Notes under the pieces: model-generated
Databases searched by the model: none
What the model saw: only the letters and a program-made list of their open reading frames with translations
Told to the model about the DNA's origin: nothing
Position numbers and translations under genes: made by a program
Shown here: in pieces, positions 28,184 to 42,181 of the stretch
Position numbering within the stretch: position 1 is the first letter of the stretch
Layout of the letters: each line of letters begins with the position of its first letter
NCBI GenBank assembly: GCA_948099385.1
Contig: CANUEZ040000191.1
Location: forward strand, 8,122,001-8,186,000
Origin: Fasciola hepatica
Taxonomy: Eukaryota; Platyhelminthes; Trematoda; Plagiorchiida; Fasciolidae
Length of the DNA: 64,000 nucleotides
Direction: 5' to 3'

Positions 28184-31100
28184 GGCTATCCGATATGGGT
28201 CTGAACGCTTTGTTCAACATATACACTACATGATATAGCACAATCCCCAAATTGGCTTCGGCTTTCGCTTTCGCTTTGAACGGTAACAACCAAATTCTCG
28301 CACACCGATCCAATCCTATGTTCCATCATTCTCTATTTATGGGCCTAAGTAAAACCAAGGCATTCCCTTATGAACAATCCCCACACAGATTGCTCATACA
28401 ATGCAATAGAGCAGTAGCAGAGTAGATTTGTATTATATGATTCTCCATGCAGCTTGAACACTGAACTGACCATTGAAAATTATGGAAGCACTGTACAGCT
28501 GTTTGATCCGCTAAGGGAATCATGAGCATTGCACATGGACAGAGCCCACACGGGGACACGAACAAGGGTTGGGGTGAACGATTGTCAGTCGAACACTCAA
28601 ACCACAAGGCTATCCGATATGGGTCTGAACGCTTTGTTCAACATATACACTACATGATATAGCACAATCCCCAAATTGGCTTCGGCTTTCGCTTTCGCTT
28701 TGAACGGTAACAATCAAATTCTCGCACACTGATACAATCCCATGTTCCATCACTTCTCTATTTATGTGCCTAAGTAAAACCAAGGCATTCTCTTATGAAC
28801 AATCCACACAGATTGCTCATACAATGCAATAGAGCAGTAGCAGATTAGATTTGAATAATATGATTCTCCATGCAGCTTGAACACTGAACTGACCATTGAA
28901 AATTATGGAAGCACTGTACAGCTGTTTGATCCGCTAAGGGAATCATGAGCATTGCACATGGACAGAGCCCACTCGGAGACACGAACAGGGGTTGGGGTGA
29001 ACGAATGTCAGTCGAACACCCAAACCACAAGGCTATCCGATATGGGTCTGAACGCTTTGTTCAACATATACAATACATGATATAGCACAATCCCCAAATT
29101 GGTTTCAGCTTTCGCTTTCGCTTTGAACGGTACCAAACAAATTCTCGCACACCGATCCAATCCTATGTTCCATCACTTCTCTATTTATGGGCCTAAGTAA
29201 AACCAAGGCATTTCCTTATGAACAATCCACACAGATTGCTCATACAATGCAATAGAGCAGTAGCAGAGTAGATTTGAATAATATGATTCTCCATGCAGCT
29301 TGAACACTGAACTGACCATTGAAAATGATGGAAGCACTGTACAGCTGTTTGATCCGCTAAGGGAATCATGAGCATTGCACATGGACAGAGCCCACTCGGA
29401 GACACGAACAAGGGTTGGGGTGAACGAATGTCAGTCGAACACCCAAACCACAAGGCTATCCGATATGGGTCTGAACGCTTTGTTCAACATATACACTACA
29501 TGATATAGCACAATCCAGAAATTGGCTTCAGCTTTCGCTTTCGCTTTGAACGGTAACAACCAAATTCTCGCACACCGATCCAATCCTATGTTCCATCACT
29601 TCTCTATTTATGGGCCTAAGTAAAACCAAGGCATTCGCCTTATGAACAATCCCCACACAGATTGCTCATACAATGCAATAGAGCAGTAGCAGAGTAGATT
29701 TGTATAATATGATTCTCCATGCAGCTTGAACACTGAACTGACCATTGAAAATGATGGAAGCACTGTACAGCTGTTTGATCCGCTAAGGGAATCATGAGCA
29801 TTGCACATGGACAGAGCCCACTCGGAGACACGAACAAGGGTTGGGGTGAACGAATGTCAGTCGAACACCCAAATCACAAGGCTATCCGATATGGGTCTCA
29901 ACGCATTGTTCAACATATACAATACATGATATAGCACAATCCCCAAATTGGCTTCGGCTTTCGCTTTCGCTTTGAACGGTAACAATCAAATTCTCGCACA
30001 ACGATCCAATCCTATGTTCCATCACTTCTCTATTTATGGGCCTAAGTAAAACCAAGGCATTCCCTTATGAACAATCCCCACACAGATTGCTCATACAATG
30101 CAATAGAGCAGTAGCAGAGTAGATTTGTATAATATGATTCTCCATGCAGCTTGAACACTGAACTGACCATTGAAAATTATGGAAGCACTGTACAGCTGTT
30201 TGATCCGCTAAGGGAATCATGAGCATTGCACATGGACAGAGCCCACACGGGGACACGAACAAGGGTTGGGGTCAAAGAAAGTCAGGCGAACACCCAAACC
30301 ACAAGGCTATCACATGTGTGTCTGAACGCTGTGTTCAACATATACAATACATGATATAGCACAATCCCTAAATTGGCTTCGGAGTTCGCTTTGTCTTTGA
30401 ACGGTAACAATCAAATTCTCGCACACCGATCCAATCCTATGTTCCATCAATTCTCTATTTATGGGCCTAAGTGAAACCAAGGCATTTTCTTATGAACAAT
30501 CCACACAGATTGCTCATACAATGCAATAGAGCAGTAGCAGAGTAGATTTGTATAATATGATTCTCCATGCAGCTTGAACACTGAACTGACCATTGAAAAT
30601 TATGGAAGCACTGTACAGCTGTTTGATCCGCTAAGGGAATCATGAGCATTGCACATGGACAGAGCCCACACGGGGACACGAACAAGGGTTGAGGTGAACG
30701 AATGTCAGTCGAACACCCAAACCACAAGGCTATCCGATATGGGTCTGAACGCTTTTTTCAACATATACAATACATGATTTAGCACAATCCCTAAATTGGC
30801 TTCGGCTTTCGCTTTCGCTTTGAACGGTAACAATCAAATTCTCGCACACCGATCCAATCCTATGTTCCATCACTTCTCTATTTATGGGCCTAAGTAAAAC
30901 CAAGGCATTCCCTTATGAACAATCCACACACAGATTGCTCATACAATGCAATAGAGCAGTAGCAGAGTAGATTTGTATAATATGATTCTCCATGCAGCTT
31001 GAACACTGAACTGACCATTGAAAATGATGGAAGCACTGTACAGCTGTTTGATCCGCTAAGGGAATCATGAGCATTGCACATGGACAGAGCCCTCACGGGG

Positions 31101-34100
31101 ACACGAACATGCGTTTTGGTGAACGAATGTCAGTCGAACACCCAAACCACAAGGCTATCGCATATGGGTCTCAACGCTTTGTTCAACATATACACTACAT
31201 GATATAGCACAATCCCCAAATTGGCTTCGGCTTTCGCTTTCGCTTTGAACGGTAACAACCAAATTCTCGCACACCGATCCAATCCTATGTTCCATCACTT
31301 CTCTATTTATGGGCCTAAGTAAAACCAAGGCATTCCCTTATGAACAATCCACACAGATTGCTCATACAATGCAATAGAGCAGTAGCAGAGTAGATTTGAA
31401 TAATACGATTATCCATGCAGCTTGAACACTGAACTGACCATTGAAAATGATGGAAGCACTGTACAGCTGTTTGATCCGCTAGGGGAATCATGAGCATTGC
31501 ACATGGACGGAGCCCACTCGGAGACACGAACAAGGGTTGGGGTGAACGATTGTCAGTCGAACACCCAAACCACAAGGCTATCCGATATGGGTCTCAACGC
31601 TTTGTTCAACATATACAATGCATGGTTTAGCAAAACCCGCTTATTGGCTTCGGCTTTCGCTTTCGCTTTGAACGGTAACAACCAAATTCTCGCACACCGA
31701 TCCAATCCTATGTTCCATCACTTCTTTATTTATGGGCCTAAGTAAAACCAAGGCATTCCCTTATGAACAATCCACACAGATTGCTCATACAATGCAATAG
31801 AGCAGTAGCAGAGTAGATTTGTATAATATGATTCTCCATGCAGCTTGAACACTGAACTGACCATTGAAACTTATGGAAGCACTGTACAGCTGTTTGATCC
31901 GCTTAGGGAATCATGAGCATTGCACATGGACAGAGCACACTCGGAGACACGAACAAGGGTTGGGGTGAACGAATGTCAGTCGAACACCCAAACCACAAGG
32001 CTATCCGATATGGGTCTGAAAGCTTTGTTCAACATATACAATACATGATATAGCACAATCCCTAAATTGGCTTCGGATTTCGCTTTGTCTTTGAACGGTA
32101 ACAACCAAATTCTCGCACACCGATCCAATCCTATGTTCCATCACTTCTCTATTTATGGGCCTAAGTAAAACCAAGGCATTCCCTTATGAACAATCCACAC
32201 AGATTGCTCATACAATGCAATAGAGCAGTAGCAGAGTAGATTTGTATAATATGATTCTCCATGCAGCTTGAACACTGAACTGACCATTGAAACTTATGGA
32301 AGCACTGTACAGCTGTTTGATCCGCTAAGGGAATCATGAGCATTGCACATGGACAGAGCCCACTCGGAGACACGAACAAGGGTTGAGGTGAACGAATGTC
32401 AGTCGAACACCCAAACCACAAGGCTATCCGATATGGGTCTGAACGCTTTGTTCAACATATACACTACATGATATAGCACAATCCCCAAATTGGCTCCAGC
32501 TTTCGCTTTCGCTTTGAACGGTACCAACCAAATTCTCGCACACCGATCCAATCCTATGTTCCATCACTTCTCTATTTATGGGCCTAAGTAAAACCAAGGC
32601 ATTCCCTTATGAACAATCCCCACACAGATTGCTCATACAATGCAATAGAGCAGTAGCAGAGTAGATTTGAATAATACGATTCACCATGCAGCTTGAACAC
32701 TGAACTGACCATTGAAAATGATGGAAGCACTGTACAGCTGTTTGATCCGCTAAGGGAATCATGAGCATTGCACATGGACAGAGCCCACACGGGGACACGA
32801 ACATGCGTTTTGGTGAACGATTGTCAGTCGAACACCCAAACCACAAGGCTATCGCATATGGGTCTCAACGCTTTGTTCAACATATACAATACATGATATA
32901 GCACAATCCCCAAATTGGCTTCGGCTTTCGCTTTCGCTTCGAACGGTAACAACCAAATTCTCGCACACCGATCCAATCCTATGTTCCATCACTTCTCTAT
33001 TATGGGCCTAAGTAAAACCAAGGCATTCCCTTATGAACAATCCCCACACAGATTGCTCATACAATGCAATAGAGCAGTAGCAGAGTAGATTTGAATAATA
33101 CGATTATCCATGCAGCTTGAACACTGAACTGACCATTGAAAATGATGGAAGCACTGTACAGCTGTTTGATCCGCTAAGGGAATCATGAGCATTGCACATG
33201 GACGGAGCCCACTCGGAGACACGAACAAGGGTTGGGGTGAACGATTGTCAGTCGAACACCCAAACCACAAGGCTATCGCATATGGGTCTCAACGCTTTGT
33301 TCAACATATACAATACATGATATAGCACAATCCCTAAATTGGCTTCGGATTTCGCTTTGTCTTTGAACGGTAACAACCAAATTCTCGCACACCGATCCAA
33401 TCCTATGTTCCATCACTTCTCTATTTATGGGCCTAAGTAAAACCAAGGCATTCCCTTATGAACAATCCCCACACAGATTGCTCATACAATGCAATAGAGC
33501 AGTAGCAGAGTAGATTTGTATAATATGATTCTCCATGCAGCTTGAACACTGAACTGACCATTGAAAATGATGGAAGCACTGTACAGCTGTTTGATCCGCT
33601 AAGGGAATCATGCGCATTGCACATGGACAGAGCCCACACGGGGACACGAACAAGGGTTGGGGTGAACGATTGTCAGTCGAACACCCAAATCACGAGGTTA
33701 TCCCATATGAGTCTCAACGCTTTGTTCAACATATACAATACATGATATAGCACAATCCCCAAATTGGCTTCGGCTTTCGCTTTCGCTTTGAACGGTAACA
33801 ACCAAATTCTCGCACACCGATCCAATCCTATGTTCCATCACTTCTCTATTTATGGGCCTAAGTAAAACCAAGGCATTCCCTTATGAACAATCCCCACACA
33901 GATTGCTCATTCAATGCAATAGAGCAGTAGCAGAGTAGATTTGAATAATACGATTATCCATGCAGCTTGAACACTGAACTGACCATTGAAAATGATGGAA
34001 GCACTGTACAGCTGTTTGATCCGCTAAGGGAATCATGAGCATTGCACATGGACAGAGCCCACACGGGGACACGAACATGCGTTTTGGTGAACGAATGTCA

Positions 34101-35559
34101 GTCGAACACCCAAACCACAAGGCTATCCGATATGGGTCTCAACGCTTTGTTCAACATATACAATACATGATATAGCACAATCCCCAAATTGGCTTCGGCT
34201 TTCGCTTTCGCTTTGAACGGTAACAACCAAATTCTCGCACACCGATCCAATCCTATGTTCCATCACTTCTCTATTTATGGGCCTAAGTAAAACCAAGGCA
34301 TTTCCTTATGAACAATCCACACAGATTGCTCATACAATGCAATAGAGCAGTAGCAGAGTAGATTTGTATAATATGATTCTCCATGCAGCTTGAACACTGA
34401 ACTGACCATTGAAAATTATGGAAGCACTGTACAGCTGTTTGATCCGCTAAGGGAATCATGAGCATTGCACATGGACAGAGCCCACTCGGAGACACGAACA
34501 AGGGTTTGGGTGAACGAATGTCAGTCGGACACCCAAACCACAAGGCTATCGCATATGGGTCTCAACGCGTTGTTCAACATATACAATACATGATATAGCA
34601 CAATCCCCAAATTGGCTTCGGCTTTCGCTTTCGCTTTGAACGGTAACAATCAAATTCTCGCACACCGATCCAATCCTATGTTCCATCACTTCTCTATTTA
34701 TGGGCCTAAGTAAAACCAAGGCATTCCCTTATGAACAATCCACACAGATTGCTCATACAATGCAATAGAGCAGTAGCAGTGTAGATTGGAATAATACGAT
34801 TCTCCATGCAGCTTGAACATTGAACTGTCCATTGAAAATTATGGAAGCACTGTACAGCTGTTTGATCCGCTAAGGGAATCATGAGCATTGCACATGGACA
34901 GAGCCCACACGGGGACACGAACAAGGGTTGGGGATGAACGAACGTCAGTCGAACACCCAAACCACAAGGCTATCCGATATCGGTCTCAACGCTTTGTTCA
35001 ACATATACAATACATGATATAGCACAATCCCCAAATTGGCTTCAGCTTTCGCTTTCGCTTTGAACGGTAACAACCAAATTCTCGCACACCGATCGAATCC
35101 TATGTTCCATCACATCTCTATTTATGGGCCTATGTTAAACCAAGTTATTCCCTTATGAACAATCCCCACACAGATTGCTCATACAATGCAATAGATCAGT
35201 AGCGGTGTAGATTTGAATAATACGATTCTCCATGCAGCTTGAACATTGAACTGACCATTGAAAATTATGGAAGCACTGTAACGGCTGTCTGATCCGCTAA
35301 GGGAATCATGAGCATTGCACATGGACAGAGCCCACACGGGGACACGAACAAGGGTTGGGGTGAACGGATGTCAGTCGAACACCCAAACCACAAGTCTATC
35401 CGATATGGGTCTGAAAGCTTTGTTCAACATATACAATACATGATATAGCACAATCCCTAAATTGGCTTCGGCTTTCGCTTTCGCTTTGAACGGTAACAAC
35501 CATATTCTCGCACACCGATCCAATCCTATGTTCCATCACTTCTCTATTTATGGGCCTAA
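28184..35559. repeat. Mosaic domain with a weak 4-monomer pattern
   Basis: About 17 monomers in which ACACGGGG and ACTCGGAG alleles alternate irregularly. A private ACATGCGTTTTGGTG allele occurs near 31108, 32802 and 34076 (offsets 1694 and 1274 bp). A GAATAATACGATTATCC allele with GGACGGAGCCCACTCGG recurs near 31400 and 33095 (about 1695 bp). A TTCGCTTTGTCTTTG allele occurs near 30384, 32078 and 33350. The mixture of 3- and 4-monomer offsets suggests repeated unequal exchange rather than one clean HOR. The monomer ending at 31998 follows one with an unusual CAATGCATGGTTTAGC segment (31617-31632). Confidence 0.7.
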
Positions 35560-37681
35560 GTGAAACCAAGGCATTCTCTTATGAACAATCCACACAGATT
35601 GCTCATACAATGCAATAGAGCAGTAGCAGTGTATATTGGAATAATACGATTCTCCATGCAGCTTGAACATTGAACTGACCATTGAAAATTATGGAAGCAC
35701 TGTACAGCTGTTTGATCCGCTAAGGGAATCATGAGCATTGCACATGGACAGAGCCCACACGGGGACACGAACAAGGGTTGGGGTCAAAGAATGTCAGTCG
35801 AACACCAAAACCACAAGGCTATCCGATATGTGTCTCAACGATTTGTTCAAGATATACACTATATGATATAGTACAATCCCCAAATTGGCTTCGGCTTTCG
35901 CTTTCGCTTTGAACGGTAACAACGAAATTCACGCACACCGATCCAATCCTATGTTCCATCACTTCTCTATTTATGGGCCTAAGTAAAATCAAGGCATTCC
36001 CTTATGAACAATCCACACAGATTGCTCATACAATGCAATAGAGCAGTAGCAGAGTAGATTTGTATAATATGATTCTCCATGCAGCTTGAACACTGAACTG
36101 ACCATTGAAAATTATGGAAGCACTGTACAGCTGTTTGATCCGCTAAGGGAATCATGAGCATTGCACATGGACAAAGCCCAGACGGGGACACGAACAAGGG
36201 TTGGGGATGAACGAAGGTCAGTCGAACACCCAAATCACGAGGTTATCCCATATGGGTCTCAACGCTTTGTTCAACATATACAATACATGATATAGCACAA
36301 TCCCAAAATTGGATTCGGCTTTCGCTTTCGCTTTGAACGGTAACAACCAAATTCTCGCACACCGATCCAATCCTATGTTCCATCACTTCTCTATTTATGG
36401 GCCTAAGTAAAACCACGGCATTCCCTTATGAACAATCCCCACACAGATTGCTCATACAATGCAATAGAGCAGTAGCAGAGTAGATTTGAATAATACGATT
36501 ATCCATGCAGCTTGAACACTGAACTGACCATTGAAAATTATGGAAGCACTGTACAGCTGTTTGATCCGCTAAGGGAATCATGAGCATTGCACATGGACAG
36601 AGCCCACACGGGGACACGAACATGCGTTTTGGTGAACGAATGTCAGTCGAACACCCAAATCACAAGGCTATCCGATATGGGTCTCAACGCTTTGTTCAAC
36701 ATATACAATACATGATATAGCACAATCCCCAAATTGGCTTCGGCTTTCGCTTTCGCTTTGAACGGTAACAACGAAATTCTCGCACACCGATCCAATCTTA
36801 TGTTCCATCACTTCTCTATTTATGGTCCTAAGTAAAACCAAGGCATTCCCTTATGAACAATCCACACACAGATTGCTCATACAATGCAATAGAGCAGTAG
36901 CAGAGTAGATTTGTATAATATGATTCTCCATGCAGCTTGAACACTGAACTGACCATTGAAAATGATGGAAGCACTGTACAGCTGTTTGATCCGCTAAGGG
37001 AATCATGAGCATTGCACATGGACAGAGCCCACACGGGGACACGAACAAGGGTTGGGGATGAACGAATGTCAGTCGAACACCCAAACCACAAGGCTATCCG
37101 ATATGGGTCTCAACGCTTTGTTCAACATATACAATACATGATATAGTACAATCCCCAAATTGGCTCCAGCTTTCGCTTTCGCTTTGAACGGTAACAACCA
37201 AATTCTCGCACACCGATCCAATCCTATGTTCCATCACTTCTCTATTTATGGGCCTAAGTAAAACCAAGACATTCCCTTATGAACAATCCCCACACAGATT
37301 GCTCATACAATGCAATAGAGCAGTAGCAGAGTAGATTTGTATTATATGATTCTCCATGCAGCTTGAACACTGAACTGACCATTGAAAATTATGGAAGCAC
37401 TGTACAGCTGTTTGATCCGCTAAGGAATCATGAGCATTGCACATGGACAAAGCCCAGACGGGGACACGAACAAGGGTTGGGGATGAACGAATGTCAGTCG
37501 AACACCCAAACCACAAGGCTATCCGATATGGGTCTCAACGCTTTGTTCAACATATACAATACATGATATAGCACAATCCACAATTTGGCTTCGGCTTTCG
37601 CTTTCGCTTTGAACGGTACCAACCAAATTCTCGCACACCGATCCAATCCTATGTTCCATCACTTCTCTATTTATGGGCCTA
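35560..37681. repeat. 5-monomer higher-order repeat, copy 1
   Basis: This is the first of about three copies of a 5-monomer unit. Landmarks 35816, 36240, 36665, 37091 and 37516 give the length series 424, 425, 426, 425, 423. Private marks in order are: GCAGTGTATATTGGAATAAT; GGTCAAAGAATG with AACACCAAAACC; CAAGATATACACTATATG; AACGAAATTCACGCAC; CAAAGCCCAGACGGGG; CGAAGGTCAGTCG followed by AATCACGAGGTTATCCC; and ACATGCGTTTTGG. The left edge is placed near AAGTGAAACC because earlier sequence does not match copy 2. Confidence 0.88.
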
Positions 37682-39802
37682 AGTGAAACCAAGGCATTCC
37701 CTTATGAACAATCCACACAGATTGCTCATACAATGCAATAGAGCAGTAGCAGTGTATATTGGAATAATACGATTCTCCATGCAGCTTGAACATTGAACTG
37801 ACCATTGAAAATTATGGAAGCACTGTACAGCTGTTTGATCCGCTAAGGGAATCATGAGCATTGCACATGGACAGAGCCCACACGGGGACACGAACAAGGG
37901 TTGGGGTCAAAGAATGTCAGTCGAACACCAAAACCACAAGGCTATCCGATATGTGTCTCAACGATTTGTTCAAGATATACACTATATGATATAGTACAAT
38001 CCCCAAATTGGCTTCGGCTTTCGCTTTCGCTTTGAACGGTAACAACGAAATTCACGCACACCGATCCAATCCTATGTTCCATCACTTCTCTATTTATGGG
38101 CCTAAGTAAAATCAAGGCATTCCCTTATGAACAATCCACACAGATTGCTCATACAATGCAATAGAGCAGTAGCAGAGTAGATTTGTATAATATGATTCTC
38201 CATGCAGCTTGAACACTGAACTGACCATTGAAAATTATGGAAGCACTGTACAGCTGTTTGATCCGCTAAGGGAATCATGAGCATTGCACATGGACAAAGC
38301 CCAGACGGGGACACGAACAAGGGTTGGGGATGAACGAAGGTCAGTCGAACACCCAAATCACGAGGTTATCCCATATGGGTCTCAACGCTTTGTTCAACAT
38401 ATACAATACATGATATAGCACAATCCCAAAATTGGATTCGGCTTTCGCTTTCGCTTTGAACGGTAACAACCAAATTCTCGCACACCGATCCAATCCTATG
38501 TTCCATCACTTCTCTATTTATGGGCCTAAGTAAAACCACGGCATTCCCTTATGAACAATCCCCACACAGATTGCTCATACAATGCAATAGAGCAGTAGCA
38601 GAGTAGATTTGAATAATACGATTATCCATGCAGCTTGAACACTGAACTGACCATTGAAAATTATGGAAGCACTGTACAGCTGTTTGATCCGCTAAGGGAA
38701 TCATGAGCATTGCACATGGACAGAGCCCACACGGGGACACGTACATGCGTTTTGGTGAACGAATGTCAGTCGAACACCCAAATCACAAGGCTATCCGAAA
38801 TGGGTCTCAACGCTTTGTTCAACATATACAATACATGATATAGCACAATCCCCAAATTGGCTTCGGCTTTCGCTTTCGCTTTGAACGGTAACAACGAAAT
38901 TCTCGCACACCGATCCAATCTTATGTTCCATCACTTCTCTATTTATGGTCCTAAGTAAAACCAAGGCATTCCCTTATGAACAATCCACACACAGATTGCT
39001 CATACAATGCAATAGAGCAGTAGCAGAGTAGATTTGTATAATATGATTCTCCATGCAGCTTGAACACTGAACTGACCATTGAAAATGATGGAAGCACTGT
39101 ACAGCTGTTTGATCCGCTAAGGGAATCATGAGCATTGCACATGGACAGAGCCCACACGGGGACACGAACAAGGGTTGGGGATGAACGAATGTCAGTCGAA
39201 CACCCAAACCACAAGGCTATCCGATATGGGTCTCAACGCTTTGTTCAACATATACAATACATGATATAGTACAATCCCCAAATTGGCTCCAGCTTTCGCT
39301 TTCGCTTTGAACGGTAACAACCAAATTCTCGCACACCGATCCAATCCTATGTTCCATCACTTCTCTATTTATGGGCCTAAGTAAAACCAGGACATTCCCT
39401 TATGAACAATCCACACAGATTGCTCATACAATGCAATAGAGCAGTAGCAGAGTAGATTTGTATAATATGATTCTCCATGCAGCTTGAACACTGAACTGAC
39501 CATTGAAAATTATGGAAGCACTGTACAGCTGTTTGATCCGCTAAGGAATCATGAGCATTGCACATGGACAAAGCCCAGACGGGGACACGAACAAGGGTTG
39601 GGGATGAACGAATGTCAGTCGAACACCCAAACCACAAGGCTATCCCATATGGGTCTCAACGCTTTGTTCAACATATACAATACATGATATAGCACAATCC
39701 CCAAATTGGCTTCGGCTTTCGCTTTCGCTTTGAACGGTAACAACCAAATTCTCGCACACCGATCCAATCCTATGTTCCATCACTTCTCTATTTATGGGCC
39801 TA
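37682..39802. repeat. 5-monomer higher-order repeat, copy 2
   Basis: It matches copy 1 at an offset of 2123 bp and then 2121 bp. The 2-bp change comes from a CCCC to CC loss in the fifth monomer. Landmarks 37939, 38363, 38788, 39214 and 39637 give 424, 425, 426, 423, 423. All the private marks of copy 1 are present in the same order. Spotted differences are few, for example GACACGTACATGCG near 38740 in place of GACACGAACATGCG, and CCGAAATGGG near 38792 in place of CCGATATGGG. Confidence 0.88.
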
Positions 39803-42140
39803 AGTAAAACCACGGCATTCCCTCATGAACAATCCACACAGATTGCTCATACAATGCAATAGAGCAGTAGCAGAGTAGATTTGAATAATACGATTATCCA
39901 TGCCGCTTGAACACTGAACTGACCATTGAAAATTATGGAAGCACTGTACAGCTGTTTGATCCGCTAAGGGAATCATGAGCATTGCACATGGACAGAGCCC
40001 ACACGGGGACACGAACAAGGGTTGGGGTCAAAGAATGTCAGTCGAACACCAAAACCACAAGGCTATCCGATATGTGTCTCAACGATTTGTTCAAGATATA
40101 CACTATATGATATAGTACAATCCCCAAATTGGCTTCGGCTTTCGCTTTCGCTTTGAACGGTAACAACGAAATTCACGCACACCGATCCAATCCTATGTTC
40201 CATCACTTCTCTATTTATGGGCCTAAGTAAAATCAAGGCATTCCCTTATGAACAATCCACACAGATTGCTCATACAATGCAATAGAGCAGTAGCAGAGTA
40301 GATTTGTATAATATGATTCTCCATGCAGCTTGAACACTGAACTGACCATTGAAAATTATGGAAGCACTGTACAGCTGTTTGATCCGCTAAGGGAATCATG
40401 AGCATTGCACATGGACAAAGCCCAGACGGGGACACGAACAAGGGTTGGGGATGAACGAAGGTCAGTCGAACACCCAAATCACGAGGTTATCCCATATGGG
40501 TCTCAACGCTTTGTTCAACATATACAATACATGATATAGCACAATCCCAAAATTGGATTCGGCTTTCGCTTTCGCTTTGAACGGTAACAACCAAATTCTC
40601 GCACACCGATCCAATCCTATGTTCCATCACTTCTCTATTTATGGGCCTAAGTAAAACCACGGCATTCCCTTATGAACAATCCCCACACAGATTGCTCATA
40701 CAATGCAATAGAGCAGTAGCAGAGTAGATTTGAATAATACGATTATCCATGCAGCTTGAACACTGAACTGACCATTGAATATTATGGAAGCACTGTACAG
40801 CTGTTTGATCCGCTAAGGGAATCATGAGCATTGCACATGGACAGAGCCCACACGGGGACACGAACATGCGTTTTGGTGAACGAATGTCAGTCGAACACCC
40901 AAATCACAAGGCTATCCGAAATGGGTCTCAACGCTTTGTTCAACATATACAATACATGATATAGCACAATCCCCAAATTGGCTTCGGCTTTCGCTTTCGC
41001 TTTGAACGGTAACAACGAAATTCTCGCACACCGATCCAATCTTATGTTCCATCACTTCTCTATTTATGGTCCTAAGTAAAACCAAGGCATTCCCTTATGA
41101 ACAATCCACACACAGATTGCTCATACAATGCAATAGAGCAGTAGCAGAGTAGATTTGTATAATATGATTCTCCATGCAGCTTGAACACTGAACTGACCAT
41201 TGAAAATGATGGAAGCACTGTACAGCTGTTTGATCCGCTAAGGGAATCATGAGCATTGCACATGGACAGAGCCCACACGGGGACACGAACAAGGGTTGGG
41301 GATGAACGAATGTCAGTCGAACACCCAAACCACAAGGCTATCCGATATGGGTCTCAACGCTTTGTTCAACATATACAATACATGATATAGTACAATCCCC
41401 AAATTGGCTCCAGCTTTCGCTTTCGCTTTGAACGGTAACAACCAAATTCTCGCACACCGATCCAATCCTATGTTCCATCACTTCTCTATTTATGGGCCTA
41501 AGTAAAACCAAGACATTCCCTTATGAACAATCCACACAGATTGCTCATACAATGCGATATAGGAGTAGCAGAGTAGATTTGTATAATATGATTCTCCATG
41601 CAGCTTGAACACTGAACTGACCATTGAAAATTATGGAAGCACTGTACAGCTGTTTGATCCGCTAAGGAATCATGAGCATTGCACATGGACAAAGCCCAGA
41701 CGGGGACACGAACAAGGGTTGGGGATGAACGAATGTCAGTCGAACACCCAAACCACAAGGCTATCGCATATGGGTCTCAACGCTTTGTTCAACATATACA
41801 ATACATGATATAGCACAATCCACAATTTGGCTTCGGCTTTCGCTTTCGCTTTGAACGGTACCAACCAAATTCTCGCACACCGATCCAATCCTATGTTCCA
41901 TCACTTCTCTATTTATGGGCCTAAGTAAAACCACGGCATTCCCTCATGAACAATCCACACAGATTGCTCATACAATGCAATAGAGCAGTAGCAGAGTAAA
42001 TTTGAATAATACGATTATCCATGCCGCTTGAACACTGAACTGACCATTGAAAATTATGGAAGCACTGTACAGCTGTTTGATCCGCTAAGGGAATCATGAG
42101 CATTGCACATGGACAGAGCCCACACGGGGACACGAACAAG
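39803..42140. repeat. 5-monomer higher-order repeat, copy 3 plus partial fourth copy
   Basis: Landmarks 40060, 40484, 40909, 41335 and 41758 repeat the 424, 425, 426, 423, 423 series at an offset of 2121 bp from copy 2. It shares CCGAAATGGG near 40913 with copy 2 but not copy 1, which suggests that copies 2 and 3 are the closer pair. Its first monomer has its own form: CCTCATGAAC, ATTATCCATGCCGCTTG. That form is repeated at 41923-42140, so a partial fourth unit starts there and breaks off where GGGTCAAAG would be expected but GGGTGAACG is found. One monomer carries the odd ATGCGATATAGGAG allele near 41552. Confidence 0.85.
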
Positions 42141-42181
42141 GGTTGGGGTGAACGAATGTCAGTCGAACACCCAAACCACAA

